Origin: an uncultured Psychrobacter sp.
Lineage (GTDB): Bacteria; Pseudomonadota; Gammaproteobacteria; Pseudomonadales; Moraxellaceae
DNA: 64,000 bases
Assembly: GCF_947488565.1 (NCBI RefSeq)
Contig: NZ_CANKZC010000001.1
Coordinates: 186,001 to 250,000 of the forward strand
Reading direction: 5' to 3'
Shown here piece after piece: positions 37,077-45,943 of the stretch (its first letter is position 1; each line of letters begins with the position of its first letter). Both the position numbers and the translations under genes were made by a program. The notes under the pieces were generated by a model. It was given only the letters and a program-made list of their open reading frames with translations. It searched no databases and was not told the DNA's origin.

Positions 37077-37108
37077 TCTTGACTAAATTACTCAGGATTA
37101 AGTATAAT
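37077..37108 (+). promoter_or_regulatory. isc operon promoter with overlapping type 1 IscR site
   Basis: TTGACT (37079-37084) and a perfect TATAAT (37103-37108) are 18 bases apart. The sequence from 37079, TTGACTAAATTACTCAGG, closely follows the type 1 IscR-binding consensus (TTGACTA-A/T-rich-TAGTCRR), so [2Fe-2S]-IscR should block this promoter when clusters are plentiful. The leader to iscR is about 160 bases. Confidence 0.75.
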
Positions 37109-37276
37109 AACTCTATCGCAGCACATATCTGGTTAATCATTTGTTGTTTGATGGTGCTAGCATTTAATCTGTTTAGTATCGCCATGATGTAAGTAGTCTT
37201 ACATTAATTTTATTAATCAATATGCTTAAGCTCGTTATTAAATTTGGCTTATAACTGATCAGCTTGGAGATATTTT

Positions 37277-37786
37277 ATGCGTTTAACTACTCGAGGTAGG
37301 TACGCCGTTACCGCTTTATTAGATCTGGCTTTACAGACTAGTCAGCAAGACAGCGCTGTGTCCTTATCTGATATTGCAAAGCGACAGTCTATCTCTATCT
37401 CCTATCTTGAACAGCTGTTCTCCAAACTTCGTAAACGTGGCTTGGTAACTAGTATCCGCGGCGCGGCAGGTGGTTACCATTTGGCAAAACCTTTAGATGA
37501 AATAGACGTGATGACTATTATCTCTGCTGTTGATGAATCTGTTAACGCGATGCAGTGTGAAGGACGCGGTGATTGTCAAGGCGGTACAATGTGTTTGACC
37601 CATGATTTATGGTGTGCATTATCAAATCATATAGAACAGTACTTGAAAAATATAACATTAGCGCAATTATTAGATATGGAAAACGTGCAGTCAGTATCAG
37701 AACGTCAGCATACCTCTACTAAAGAGATTTCCTTAAAAGACATTAATACTATTACTTTATCGACCAGCGAGGCAAACCCAGCATGA
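37277..37786 (+). CDS. iscR: Iron-sulfur cluster regulator IscR
   Basis: The 169-residue Rrf2-family repressor starts [19 protein letters not shown] and has a winged helix (about 25-75, [20 protein letters not shown]). The cluster ligands are Cys94, Cys100 and Cys106 with His109, in the order known from E. coli IscR. Holo-IscR represses the isc operon and apo-IscR activates other targets. Its stop codon overlaps the iscS start (ATGA), so the two are translationally coupled. AGGAGA-like GGAGA precedes the ATG. Confidence 0.97.
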   Translation: MRLTTRGRYAVTALLDLALQTSQQDSAVSLSDIAKRQSISISYLEQLFSKLRKRGLVTSIRGAAGGYHLAKPLDEIDVMTIISAVDESVNAMQCEGRGDCQGGTMCLTHDLWCALSNHIEQYLKNITLAQLLDMENVQSVSERQHTSTKEISLKDINTITLSTSEANPA

Positions 37787-39009
37787 GCCAACATAACACC
37801 CTTATATATTTAGATTATGCCGCTACTACGCCAGTTGCTAAACCAGTAGCTGCTAAGATGAGCGAGTATCTGACTGTAGATGGCATCTTTGGTAATCCAG
37901 CCTCGCGCTCACATGGCTATGGTTGGCAAGCAGAAGAAGCGGTAGAGACTGCTCGTGGGCAGATAGCTGAAGTAATCAATGCTGATCCGCGCGAAATCGT
38001 CTTTACTTCTGGTGCGACAGAATCTGACAACCTAGCAATTAAAGGTGCAGCACATTTTTATCAGTCTCGTGGTAAGCATATTATTACAAGTAAGATTGAG
38101 CATAAAGCAGTGTTAGATACTTGCCGTGAGCTTGAGCAAGAAGGTTTTGAGATCACGTATCTTGAGCCGCAAGCAAGTACTGGTCTTATTTTGCCAGAGC
38201 AAGTTAAAGCAGCCCTTCGTGACGATACCATCTTAGTATCACTAATGATGGTAAACAACGAGCTTGGTACAATTACCGATGTTGCTGCTATTGGCGAGAT
38301 TACGCGTGATGCAGGCGTTATTTTCCATGTTGATGGTGCTCAAGCTGTCGGCAAGGTAGTGATCAACCTTGAAGAGATGAAAATTGACTTGATGAGTTTT
38401 TCTGGTCATAAAGCATATGGTCCTAAAGGCATCGGCGCATTATTTGTTCGCCGCAAGCCGCGCATTCGCTTAAAAGCAGAGCAACATGGTGGTGGTCATG
38501 AGCGTGGTATGCGTTCAGGTACATTACCGACGCATCAAATTGTCGGTATTGGTGCAGCATTCGCTTTAGCTAATGAGCGTTATGAAGAGGATCATGCGCA
38601 CGCAGCCAAACTACGTCAAAAGCTTTGGGATGGCCTACAAGACATCGAAGAGATTTACCTGAATGGCGATTTAGAACACAGTGTCCCTAACATCGTAAAT
38701 ATCAGCTTTAACTTTGTTGAAGGCGAATCACTGATGATGTCATTGAAAGACTTAGCGGTATCATCTGGTTCAGCCTGTACATCAGCGACGCTTGAGCCAT
38801 CTTATGTGCTACGTGCAATTGGTCGTCCAGATGAGTTAGCTCACAGCTCGATTCGATTCAGTTTTGGTCGTTATACGACTGAAGAAGATATTGATACTGT
38901 GGTTAAGCAAATGCATGAAGCGGTTGATAAGCTGCGTGCCCTATCGCCACTTTGGGATATGTATCAAGAAGGTGTTGACTTAGATTCAGTTGAGTGGGCA
39001 GAACATTAA
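37783..39009 (+). CDS. iscS: Cysteine desulfurase IscS
   Basis: The 408-residue PLP enzyme removes sulfur from cysteine and passes it as persulfide to IscU and other acceptors. It begins with [14 protein letters not shown] is held by Lys210 in [12 protein letters not shown], and the catalytic Cys332 lies in the mobile loop [14 protein letters not shown], the group I form. Length matches E. coli (404). The start overlaps iscR by four bases. A 185-base gap separates it from iscU. Confidence 0.98.
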   Translation: MSQHNTLIYLDYAATTPVAKPVAAKMSEYLTVDGIFGNPASRSHGYGWQAEEAVETARGQIAEVINADPREIVFTSGATESDNLAIKGAAHFYQSRGKHIITSKIEHKAVLDTCRELEQEGFEITYLEPQASTGLILPEQVKAALRDDTILVSLMMVNNELGTITDVAAIGEITRDAGVIFHVDGAQAVGKVVINLEEMKIDLMSFSGHKAYGPKGIGALFVRRKPRIRLKAEQHGGGHERGMRSGTLPTHQIVGIGAAFALANERYEEDHAHAAKLRQKLWDGLQDIEEIYLNGDLEHSVPNIVNISFNFVEGESLMMSLKDLAVSSGSACTSATLEPSYVLRAIGRPDELAHSSIRFSFGRYTTEEDIDTVVKQMHEAVDKLRALSPLWDMYQEGVDLDSVEWAEH

Positions 39010-39194
39010 TATTTGGTAAAATATATTTAATGAATTAGATAATAATATGGTTATAAAATATAGCCATTTAGTAAAAAATCAGACAATTATAAATAACGTT
39101 TTTATATGAAGTGTTTGACCCCAATTATCGATGAGTAGTTAAACCTTTCAATGTTAATAAACAACTACTCATCATCTAACTAGGAGAAAACCCC

Positions 39195-39605
39195 ATGGCC
39201 TATAGTGACCAAGTTATTGATCATTACGAAAATCCACGCAACGTTGGCAATCTTGATAAAAATGCCAAAAACGTTGGAACTGGCATGGTCGGTGCCCCAG
39301 CTTGTGGTGATGTGATGCGTCTACAAATTCAAGTTGATGATAAAGGTATCATTGAAGACGCTCGCTTCAAAACTTATGGCTGCGGCTCAGCTATTGCGTC
39401 AAGCTCACTCGTTACTGAGTGGTTAAAAGGCAAAAGTTTAGATCAAGCTGGCGAAATTAAAAATATGGATATTGCTGAAGAATTGGCATTGCCACCAGTA
39501 AAAGTTCATTGTTCTGTGCTTGCAGAAGATGCTATTAAAGCTGCCATAACCGATTATAAAGGTAAACATGGTACTGCCGAAGTAGCAGAAGAAGCGACTA
39601 GTTAA
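39195..39605 (+). CDS. iscU: Iron-sulfur cluster scaffold IscU
   Basis: The 136-residue scaffold has the three cluster cysteines (Cys37, Cys63, Cys106) with Asp39, and the HscA-recognition motif LPPVK at 99-103. It receives iron and sulfur from IscS and releases the [2Fe-2S] cluster with HscA/HscB. AGGAG precedes the ATG. The protein ends with a short acidic tail and follows iscS in the canonical isc order. Confidence 0.98.
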   Translation: MAYSDQVIDHYENPRNVGNLDKNAKNVGTGMVGAPACGDVMRLQIQVDDKGIIEDARFKTYGCGSAIASSSLVTEWLKGKSLDQAGEIKNMDIAEELALPPVKVHCSVLAEDAIKAAITDYKGKHGTAEVAEEATS

Positions 39606-39858
39606 ATCTAATAGCGTACACAATGTATGCTGTTAGTACTGCTGTAGTAGTGTGAGTTGCATTACTAATAACGCTTAGAGGTGACAATGATGCTTATAGG
39701 TACTTGTCACCTTTTATTTTTAAGAGTCATTAGATTGTGATGAGTTTATTGATATGACCATACATTTATAGTGATTGTTATTAATGTATAAATCACCATA
39801 TTGTATAAGTTACTATATTATTAGTCGTCATCAAATTTAATAGTGAATAGGAGTTGGC

Positions 39859-40179
39859 ATGATTGAGATGACAGAACGCGCCGCTCAGCATGTTCGAGAT
39901 TTTTTGGATAATCGTGGCAAAGGTGAAGGTATTCGAGTTGGTATTCGTACAGCTGGTTGTTCAGGCCTAGCCTATGTTTTAGAGTTTGTAGATGTACCTG
40001 ATGATAACGATACACGCTATGAAAGTCGCGGTGTCAGCATCTTTATTGATCCTAAAAGCTTGGTTTATTTAGACGGCTTATTGATGGATTATGAAAAGGA
40101 AGGCTTAAACGAAGGCTTTAAATTTACCAACCCCAATCAAAAAGGCGAATGTGGCTGCGGGGAGTCCTTTACTGTTTAA
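39859..40179 (+). CDS. iscA: A-type iron-sulfur carrier IscA
   Basis: The 106-residue carrier has the three conserved cysteines, Cys34 (AGCSG) and the CGCG pair Cys98/Cys100. It carries clusters, in particular for [4Fe-4S] assembly. AGGAG lies eight bases upstream of the ATG. It sits 253 bases after iscU, with hscB 150 bases further on. Confidence 0.97.
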   Translation: MIEMTERAAQHVRDFLDNRGKGEGIRVGIRTAGCSGLAYVLEFVDVPDDNDTRYESRGVSIFIDPKSLVYLDGLLMDYEKEGLNEGFKFTNPNQKGECGCGESFTV

Positions 40180-40329
40180 AATGTACGATTACGATATTGA
40201 GCAAGTAGCAGCATCTCGATATAAATGTTGCAAAGTTAGTATTGGCCATTAAGCCTCATATAAGTACGTATTTACAATATTCAGTTAAGCAAAGACCTGA
40301 AAAACAAACAGAACAGCAAGGCGCATAAT

Positions 40330-40923
40330 ATGACAGATGTCACTTTAGAAGCTCAGTTTGATAACTTTTTTGCTCTATTTGAGCATCCTGTACAGTTTGA
40401 AGTCGATCAAGATAGCCTTGATCAGCGTTTACGTTTACTACAAAAGCGTTATCATCCAGATAATCTTTCTGTTAATGGTAAAGAGAGCGTAACAGATACC
40501 GCGCAAGCAAAGCAGCAATCTGAGCAGGCATCAGCCTTGATCAATCAAGCTTATCAAACCCTTAGTGCTCCTGATAGCCGTGCCAGCTATTTACTTGATA
40601 TGGCTGACCAAGCACAGAATGTAGAACACTCTATTGCAGATTTGGATTTTTTAGAAGATGCGATGCAGATGCGTATTGATTTAGATGAAGCCATTGAAGA
40701 TAAAGATCGTGCGACATTACAACAACTGCATCCGCAAATCATAGAGCGCTTAGTGCGTCAATCTAAACGTTTTGAAGAAGCTTATGAAAGTGAAGACTGG
40801 CAGACTGCCACTGATGCCACACAAAAGCTGAAGTTTTTGGTCAAATTAAATGCTGATGTGACGATCGGTCTTGATGAAGTAACGAGCGCTGAACACTCAG
40901 ATGATGATGACCTATATGTTTAA
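40330..40923 (+). CDS. hscB: J-domain co-chaperone HscB
   Basis: The 197-residue protein has an N-terminal J domain (about 10-85) with the HPD motif in KRYHPDNLS, and a C-terminal three-helix domain (about 105-185) that binds IscU. It brings IscU to HscA and stimulates its ATPase. It is slightly longer than E. coli HscB (171), with an acidic tail. AAGGCG lies upstream of the ATG. Confidence 0.96.
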   Translation: MTDVTLEAQFDNFFALFEHPVQFEVDQDSLDQRLRLLQKRYHPDNLSVNGKESVTDTAQAKQQSEQASALINQAYQTLSAPDSRASYLLDMADQAQNVEHSIADLDFLEDAMQMRIDLDEAIEDKDRATLQQLHPQIIERLVRQSKRFEEAYESEDWQTATDATQKLKFLVKLNADVTIGLDEVTSAEHSDDDDLYV

Positions 40924-41102
40924 ACTTGACGTATGAGTATTACACTCTACTATATGTATGGTCAAAATATTATTGACAGTATTTTCTTATTTTAAGCGCT
41001 ATTTTCTTCTATTGTAGAGTAAGACTTTAGCCGTTAAACTATCGTCGCCTGCATACTACATTTGCTTCATTTTACTTATCTATTTTATCTTTGAGTTATT
41101 TT

Positions 41103-42995
41103 ATGTCTTTATTGCAAATTGCCGAACCCAATCAAAGCGCCCAACCCCACCAACATCGTTTTGGTTTAGGAATTGATCTTGGTACCACACGCTCACTGGT
41201 CGCTGTGGTACGTTCAGGCAAAGCGCAAGTCTTAGAGGCAGCTACAACGACTGATACTTTATTACCTTCTGTTGTTTATTATCCAAGTACAGGTAATCCC
41301 CTTGTCGGTTACGACGCTCTAACGCACTTAGCAGATGATCCAAAAAATACGATTGTTTCAGCCAAACGTTTTATGGGCCGTAGCCAAGCTGATATCAAGT
41401 TCTCTCATCCTTATGAGCTGTCTGGCCACAAAGATGATATGCCAACGTTTGTCACCGCCCAAGGTGAGGTCTCTCCTGTTGAAGTATCAGCCCGGATTTT
41501 AGCGGCTCTTGAAGAGCGAGCTACGAGTGCCCTACCTATAGATAGTGTAGAAGGTGCTGTGATTACCGTACCTGCCTATTTTGATGAAGCGCAGCGTCAA
41601 GCGACCAAAGATGCGGCACAAGCAGCTGGTATTAATGTACTGCGTTTATTAAATGAGCCTACTGCTGCTGCAGTTGCATATGGTCTCGACAAACCTGCTG
41701 AAGATTCTGTTAATAGCGAGACTAAAGAAAATTATTACTTAATTTACGATCTTGGTGGTGGCACTTTTGATGTGTCTATTTTAAAGCTTAATGATGGTGT
41801 CTTTGAAGTATTAGCAACGGGTGGTAACAGTGCCCTAGGCGGTGATGATATTGATCGTTTGGTGACCAATTGGCTCATCAAACAAGCAAACGTCGATCCT
41901 AAAGACGTTAGCCCTCATGATAAGTCAATACTTGCGCAGCAAGCTAAGGTTTACAAGCAAACGCTAACTGATGCCAAACAAGTCGATATTGACATTGTTG
42001 TCAATGAGCAGTCTTATCAAGGCGTACTGCGTCATGAAGACTTATTCGCCATCGCTAACCCTGTTAGTCGCCGTACATTAAGCGTGTGTGAACAAGTACT
42101 ACGTGATGCAAAGCTATCTAGCACTGATTTAGATGAAGTAATTTTGGTGGGCGGCTCAACCCGTATGCCTGTTATCCAAGACGTTGTGGCTGAGTTTTTC
42201 AACAAGCAGCCACTATGTCGCCTAAATCCAGATGAGGTCGTTGCCTTAGGTGCGGCTCAGACAGCGCATCAACTGATTAGTGGTGATAGTGATGACCACT
42301 TACTATTATTAGATGTGACACCATTATCGCTTGGTCTTGAAACCATGGGCGGTTTGGTTGAAGTACTAATCCCACGTAATACCCCTATTCCTGTTAAAAA
42401 GCGTCAAGTGTTTACCACTTATCAAGACGGACAAACGGGCATGGTTGTTCACGTAGTACAAGGTGAGCGCGAAACAGTAGAGAACTGCCGTTCACTGGGA
42501 CGTTTTGAGCTATATGGCATTCCGCCAATGAAAGCAGGTTTTGCTCGTATTGAAGTGACCTTTAGTATTGATGCTAATGGACAGTTGACAGTTAGTGCAC
42601 AAGAGACCACAACAAAGACAGAGAGTCAGATTGAGATTGTGCCTTCTTATGGATTGTCAGATGAGCAAAAAGAGCAGCTTTTGACTGCTGGATTTAAGCA
42701 TGCAGAAGAAGATAAAAACGCCCGTTCTTTAATTGAGACTAAAGTAGAAGCTGAGCGCGAAGTGCTCGCGCTACAATCCGCCCTGAACGAGTTTGCTGCT
42801 TTATTAACATCAGAGGAGCAGCAGTCCCTTGCTAAGTATATTCAAGCGTTACAAACAGCCCTTGAAACTGACGACTTATCAGTTATCGAGAGAGAACAAG
42901 CTTCACTTAAACCGCACAGCGACGCTTTTGCTGCTCGTATTATGAATCAGAGTGTCAAAGCCAGTATGGCAGGTACAAGTGCTCAGGACTGGTAA
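41103..42995 (+). CDS. hscA: Hsp70-type chaperone HscA
   Basis: The 630-residue DnaK homologue is dedicated to Fe-S transfer. It has the actin-like ATPase signatures GIDLGTTRSLVAVV, IYDLGGGTFDVSIL and ILVGGSTRMPVIQ, and a substrate-binding domain from about residue 390 that binds the LPPVK of IscU. The ATG at 41103 gives the family-typical start; a TTG at 41091 is less likely. It lies between hscB and fdx as in all complete isc operons. Confidence 0.97.
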   Translation: MSLLQIAEPNQSAQPHQHRFGLGIDLGTTRSLVAVVRSGKAQVLEAATTTDTLLPSVVYYPSTGNPLVGYDALTHLADDPKNTIVSAKRFMGRSQADIKFSHPYELSGHKDDMPTFVTAQGEVSPVEVSARILAALEERATSALPIDSVEGAVITVPAYFDEAQRQATKDAAQAAGINVLRLLNEPTAAAVAYGLDKPAEDSVNSETKENYYLIYDLGGGTFDVSILKLNDGVFEVLATGGNSALGGDDIDRLVTNWLIKQANVDPKDVSPHDKSILAQQAKVYKQTLTDAKQVDIDIVVNEQSYQGVLRHEDLFAIANPVSRRTLSVCEQVLRDAKLSSTDLDEVILVGGSTRMPVIQDVVAEFFNKQPLCRLNPDEVVALGAAQTAHQLISGDSDDHLLLLDVTPLSLGLETMGGLVEVLIPRNTPIPVKKRQVFTTYQDGQTGMVVHVVQGERETVENCRSLGRFELYGIPPMKAGFARIEVTFSIDANGQLTVSAQETTTKTESQIEIVPSYGLSDEQKEQLLTAGFKHAEEDKNARSLIETKVEAEREVLALQSALNEFAALLTSEEQQSLAKYIQALQTALETDDLSVIEREQASLKPHSDAFAARIMNQSVKASMAGTSAQDW

Positions 42996-43109
42996 TAGCT
43001 ACACTGATGACTATAAATCAATAAGTATAATTCATTTAATATAATATATTTATACGTTGTAACATTTCATTTTTAGAATTTTAATCGATTAGTATTGGAC
43101 AGACAATTT

Positions 43110-43448
43110 ATGCCAAAGATTACTGTACTACCCCATCACGAGATTTGCCCTGAAGGTACTGAGGTCGAGCTTCAATCTGGTGATAACTTATGTAAAGCCC
43201 TGCTTGAAAAAGGTGTCAAGATTGAACATGCTTGTGAGATGTCAAAAGCATGTACGACCTGTCATGTCGTGGTTCGTAAAGGATTTAATAGCTTAGAAGA
43301 AATGGATGATATTGAAGCCGACTTGTTAGATCGTGCTTGGGGACTGGAACCTGATTCACGCCTGTCTTGTCAGGTGATACTTGATGAAGAAGATTTAACC
43401 ATAGAAATCCCAAAATATACGCTTAACCATGCCAAAGAAAATCATTAA
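43110..43448 (+). CDS. fdx: [2Fe-2S] ferredoxin of the isc operon
   Basis: The 112-residue adrenodoxin-type ferredoxin has its ligands at Cys42, Cys48, Cys51 (CEMSKACTTC) and Cys87 (LSCQVIL). It supplies electrons for cluster assembly on IscU. The ATG at 43110 (MPKITVLPH) gives the family length (E. coli 111); a TTG at 43095 is less likely. No iscX follows; the operon ends at the terminator at 43476. Confidence 0.97.
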   Translation: MPKITVLPHHEICPEGTEVELQSGDNLCKALLEKGVKIEHACEMSKACTTCHVVVRKGFNSLEEMDDIEADLLDRAWGLEPDSRLSCQVILDEEDLTIEIPKYTLNHAKENH

Positions 43449-43475
43449 AGAATAAGCATAAGGTTTTGCTATACT

Positions 43476-43513
43476 AAAAAGCCAGCTATTAAAATATAAT
43501 AGCTGGCTTTTTG
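43476..43513. terminator. Bidirectional terminator (isc operon / cyclase)
   Basis: AAAGCCAGCTATTA and TAATAGCTGGCTTT pair perfectly around a short AT loop, with A-run before and T-run after; it can serve fdx and the convergent cyclase gene. Confidence 0.9.
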
Positions 43514-43577
43514 TTTGGATGAAAAGCTAGTAATCTTCGTTCATTGTGTTGATTAAAAAAACTGCCTCAGTTATCTT

Positions 43578-44966
43578 TTACTTATCAACTAAAGAATGCT
43601 CTTTTTCTTCCTTTTCAATACGTTCAAGGGCGAAGTTCAGTTTGCTTTTAATCTCTTTGTAATCATAATTTTGCATGTCTTTAAAATTTAGATTTAAATT
43701 AAAGCCAGGTAGAGTATGATCCACCCACTTAGATAAGCGGCCTTTATTAGCGTCAGGGTCTAATACTTGCCAAGCATTGATACTACTATCAAAACCTTTT
43801 AACTGATAGGTGCCAGCATATTCGCATTCGTAATCGTGGCAGACATAATCATAAGTCCTTTGACTAATAAGAATATCTCCCTTTCCTGCTATCGATTCAA
43901 GACGAGATGCAAGATTTGCCTCTTTACCAATGATAGTATAGCTCATGCGACTATTACTGCCAAAGTTCCCTACATGACAGTAACCGGTGGTAATCCCAAT
44001 GCGCACATACAGTCCTTCAAAGCCCATCAAACGCCATTCCTGACGTAAACTGCGCATTTCTCGGCGCATATCAATTGCCATGGCCACGCAGTCCAGTGCA
44101 TCTTGCCGCGTCCCTCGACTGTTGGGTTCACCAAAAAAACATATCATACCATCACCAACAAACTTGTCTAGCATCGCGCCGTGTTTGTTGGCAATAACTG
44201 TCATACATTTCATATAAGTATTTAAAATATCAGCTAGGTTATCAGAGCTTAGACTGTCAGACAGCTCAGTGAATCCAGCGATGTCTGAAAACATGATCGT
44301 AAGTTTCGCTCGTTTATTATTCACATCTACCACATTGTCTGACTTTACAATTGGTTGCCAGACCTGAGGGGGTATGAAACGGGACAGTTTACTAATGACT
44401 GATACCAAAGTATTCAGTCGTCCCTTCGCTTTCTCTGCCGTGTTTTCGTAACTCAAATATTTATGATAAATCTCCCAAAACTGACAGCATATAGTAATAA
44501 TACTAGCTAGTAATACAATGGGTGATATAAAGTCATCATTGCAAACCATCATATCGCTATTTAGCATGGTACTGACGTAATAAAACATGATAGTAATGAC
44601 GATCGAAACAATAATCAGCTTAAGTCGATTTTCAGGCTCACTTGAGATAATTCGAATACCGATTAACAATGACAAACTCAGTGATAAGATGGTACAGAAC
44701 TGCATACTTCCAATGACTGTTGACAATAGCATTACAACGATATTGGATGTCCAAAAGCTTGGCTGACGCCGGTAGTTATAAATTAAAATCATTAGACTTG
44801 GTAGGCTTACAATTGTAAACAATGCCATTGAAATAGAATTAAACTCAAAATGCATAGTGACCAGCACTACAGTAAGCAGTAGGACGAATATCTCTGGATA
44901 GTCAAACCGAGCATATTCTTGATTTTTTAATAAAGTCGATGATTTCAATCTACCTAAAAGAGGCAT
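43578..44966 (-). CDS. Membrane-bound class III adenylate/guanylate cyclase
   Basis: The 462-residue protein has about five or six membrane helices in residues 25-180, without a recognisable named sensor, and a class III cyclase domain (about 215-400). The catalytic features are visible: the first metal-binding Asp in MFSDIAGFTELS, the DKFVGDGMICFFGEP hairpin with the second metal Asp and the base-reading Lys, and YTIIGKEANLASRLES with the transition-state Asn and Arg. The lysine and the YTIIG context favour ATP as substrate (class IIIb-like), which is inference. It would make cAMP in response to a membrane or environmental cue. It is a single gene between terminators. Confidence 0.9.
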   Translation of the reverse strand: MPLLGRLKSSTLLKNQEYARFDYPEIFVLLLTVVLVTMHFEFNSISMALFTIVSLPSLMILIYNYRRQPSFWTSNIVVMLLSTVIGSMQFCTILSLSLSLLIGIRIISSEPENRLKLIIVSIVITIMFYYVSTMLNSDMMVCNDDFISPIVLLASIITICCQFWEIYHKYLSYENTAEKAKGRLNTLVSVISKLSRFIPPQVWQPIVKSDNVVDVNNKRAKLTIMFSDIAGFTELSDSLSSDNLADILNTYMKCMTVIANKHGAMLDKFVGDGMICFFGEPNSRGTRQDALDCVAMAIDMRREMRSLRQEWRLMGFEGLYVRIGITTGYCHVGNFGSNSRMSYTIIGKEANLASRLESIAGKGDILISQRTYDYVCHDYECEYAGTYQLKGFDSSINAWQVLDPDANKGRLSKWVDHTLPGFNLNLNFKDMQNYDYKEIKSKLNFALERIEKEEKEHSLVDK

Positions 44967-45305
44967 ACTTGGCAGTCGCTTAGATTAAGACAAGCTAAAA
45001 AAGCTTAAAAGAGTGAGTGTTGAATTTTATAATAAAATAGAGAGGAATACAGCTGATTGATTGGCAGTAATGACCTATGTATATGCTGTATATGTAGATA
45101 TTGCATAAGTTACTAGTAGCGTACAGTGCTAAAAATGAACAACAGTTAAGCGATACTATTCATCCTAGATACCGTTTAACTTTACTCAGTAGTGTCAGTA
45201 GTTGACGTTCTGTTATAACGTAAGAAACAGTACAACGCAAAAAATATAAACGTAACCATTCGCCAAGTACTGTATCTAACATTGTATCTAACTGTTGATT
45301 AACGA
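44967..45305. other. Spacer between the cyclase and HIT genes
   Basis: 339 bases without coding potential; it must contain the cyclase promoter (minus strand). No repeat or hairpin of note. Confidence 0.4.
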
Positions 45306-45737
45306 CTACATTTGCCAATCAAACGGCATTTGATGATGACCTCGCAATGCAATCATTAATGTTTGCTGCATTTGTGCCAATATATCTTTTGTATATGGTA
45401 CTGCAGGTACGCCCCATACTGGATTTGGCCATTGCAGATCGTTTTGATAGCGCACTATATGGTGAAAATGTAGCTGTGGAACTTGGTTGCCGAGTGCTGC
45501 AACATTCATTTTGTCGGCTTGGAATGTCTTGGCAAGTTGGCTTGACAACCAGCTTGACTCACGTAAAAATTGTGCTTGATCAGATACAGACAATTCGTAC
45601 AATTCTTTGATACCAGACACACGTGGTATCAAAACCAGCCAAGGAAACTGGCAGTCGTTAATCAAACGACATGTCGACAAGGGAAAATCCCCTACCAAAA
45701 AACTATCAGCAGCAAGCTTAGGATGCAGTTGGAACAT
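45306..45737 (-). CDS. HIT-family nucleotide hydrolase/transferase
   Basis: The 143-residue protein has an N-terminal FPLSTCRLINDCQFPWLVLIP-like beta region (here abbreviated: FPLSTCRL, FPWLVLIPR) and the histidine-triad motif as QLHFHHIV at about residues 91-98. The first histidine of the classical triad is Gln, a form common in one bacterial HIT subgroup; the catalytic middle histidine is kept. HIT proteins hydrolyse nucleotide-phosphoramidates or dinucleotides. It is a single gene between the cyclase gene and mfd. Confidence 0.88.
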   Translation of the reverse strand: MFQLHPKLAADSFLVGDFPLSTCRLINDCQFPWLVLIPRVSGIKELYELSVSDQAQFLRESSWLSSQLAKTFQADKMNVAALGNQVPQLHFHHIVRYQNDLQWPNPVWGVPAVPYTKDILAQMQQTLMIALRGHHQMPFDWQM

Positions 45738-45943
45738 AATAACGGCTTCTCTTGTTATAAAATATCAATAAAATCAGTTAACAGCTATCTATAATGGCGC
45801 TATTTTATCAGTTATCTGTAACGACGTGTTGAACATTCACACATACCTACTACTGATCATACTCATCTATCAAAACTGTGTTCTATATTGAGGCAAGATG
45901 ATAACAATATAACGCCCTTGACTAAAGAAAACAGAACACGTTT

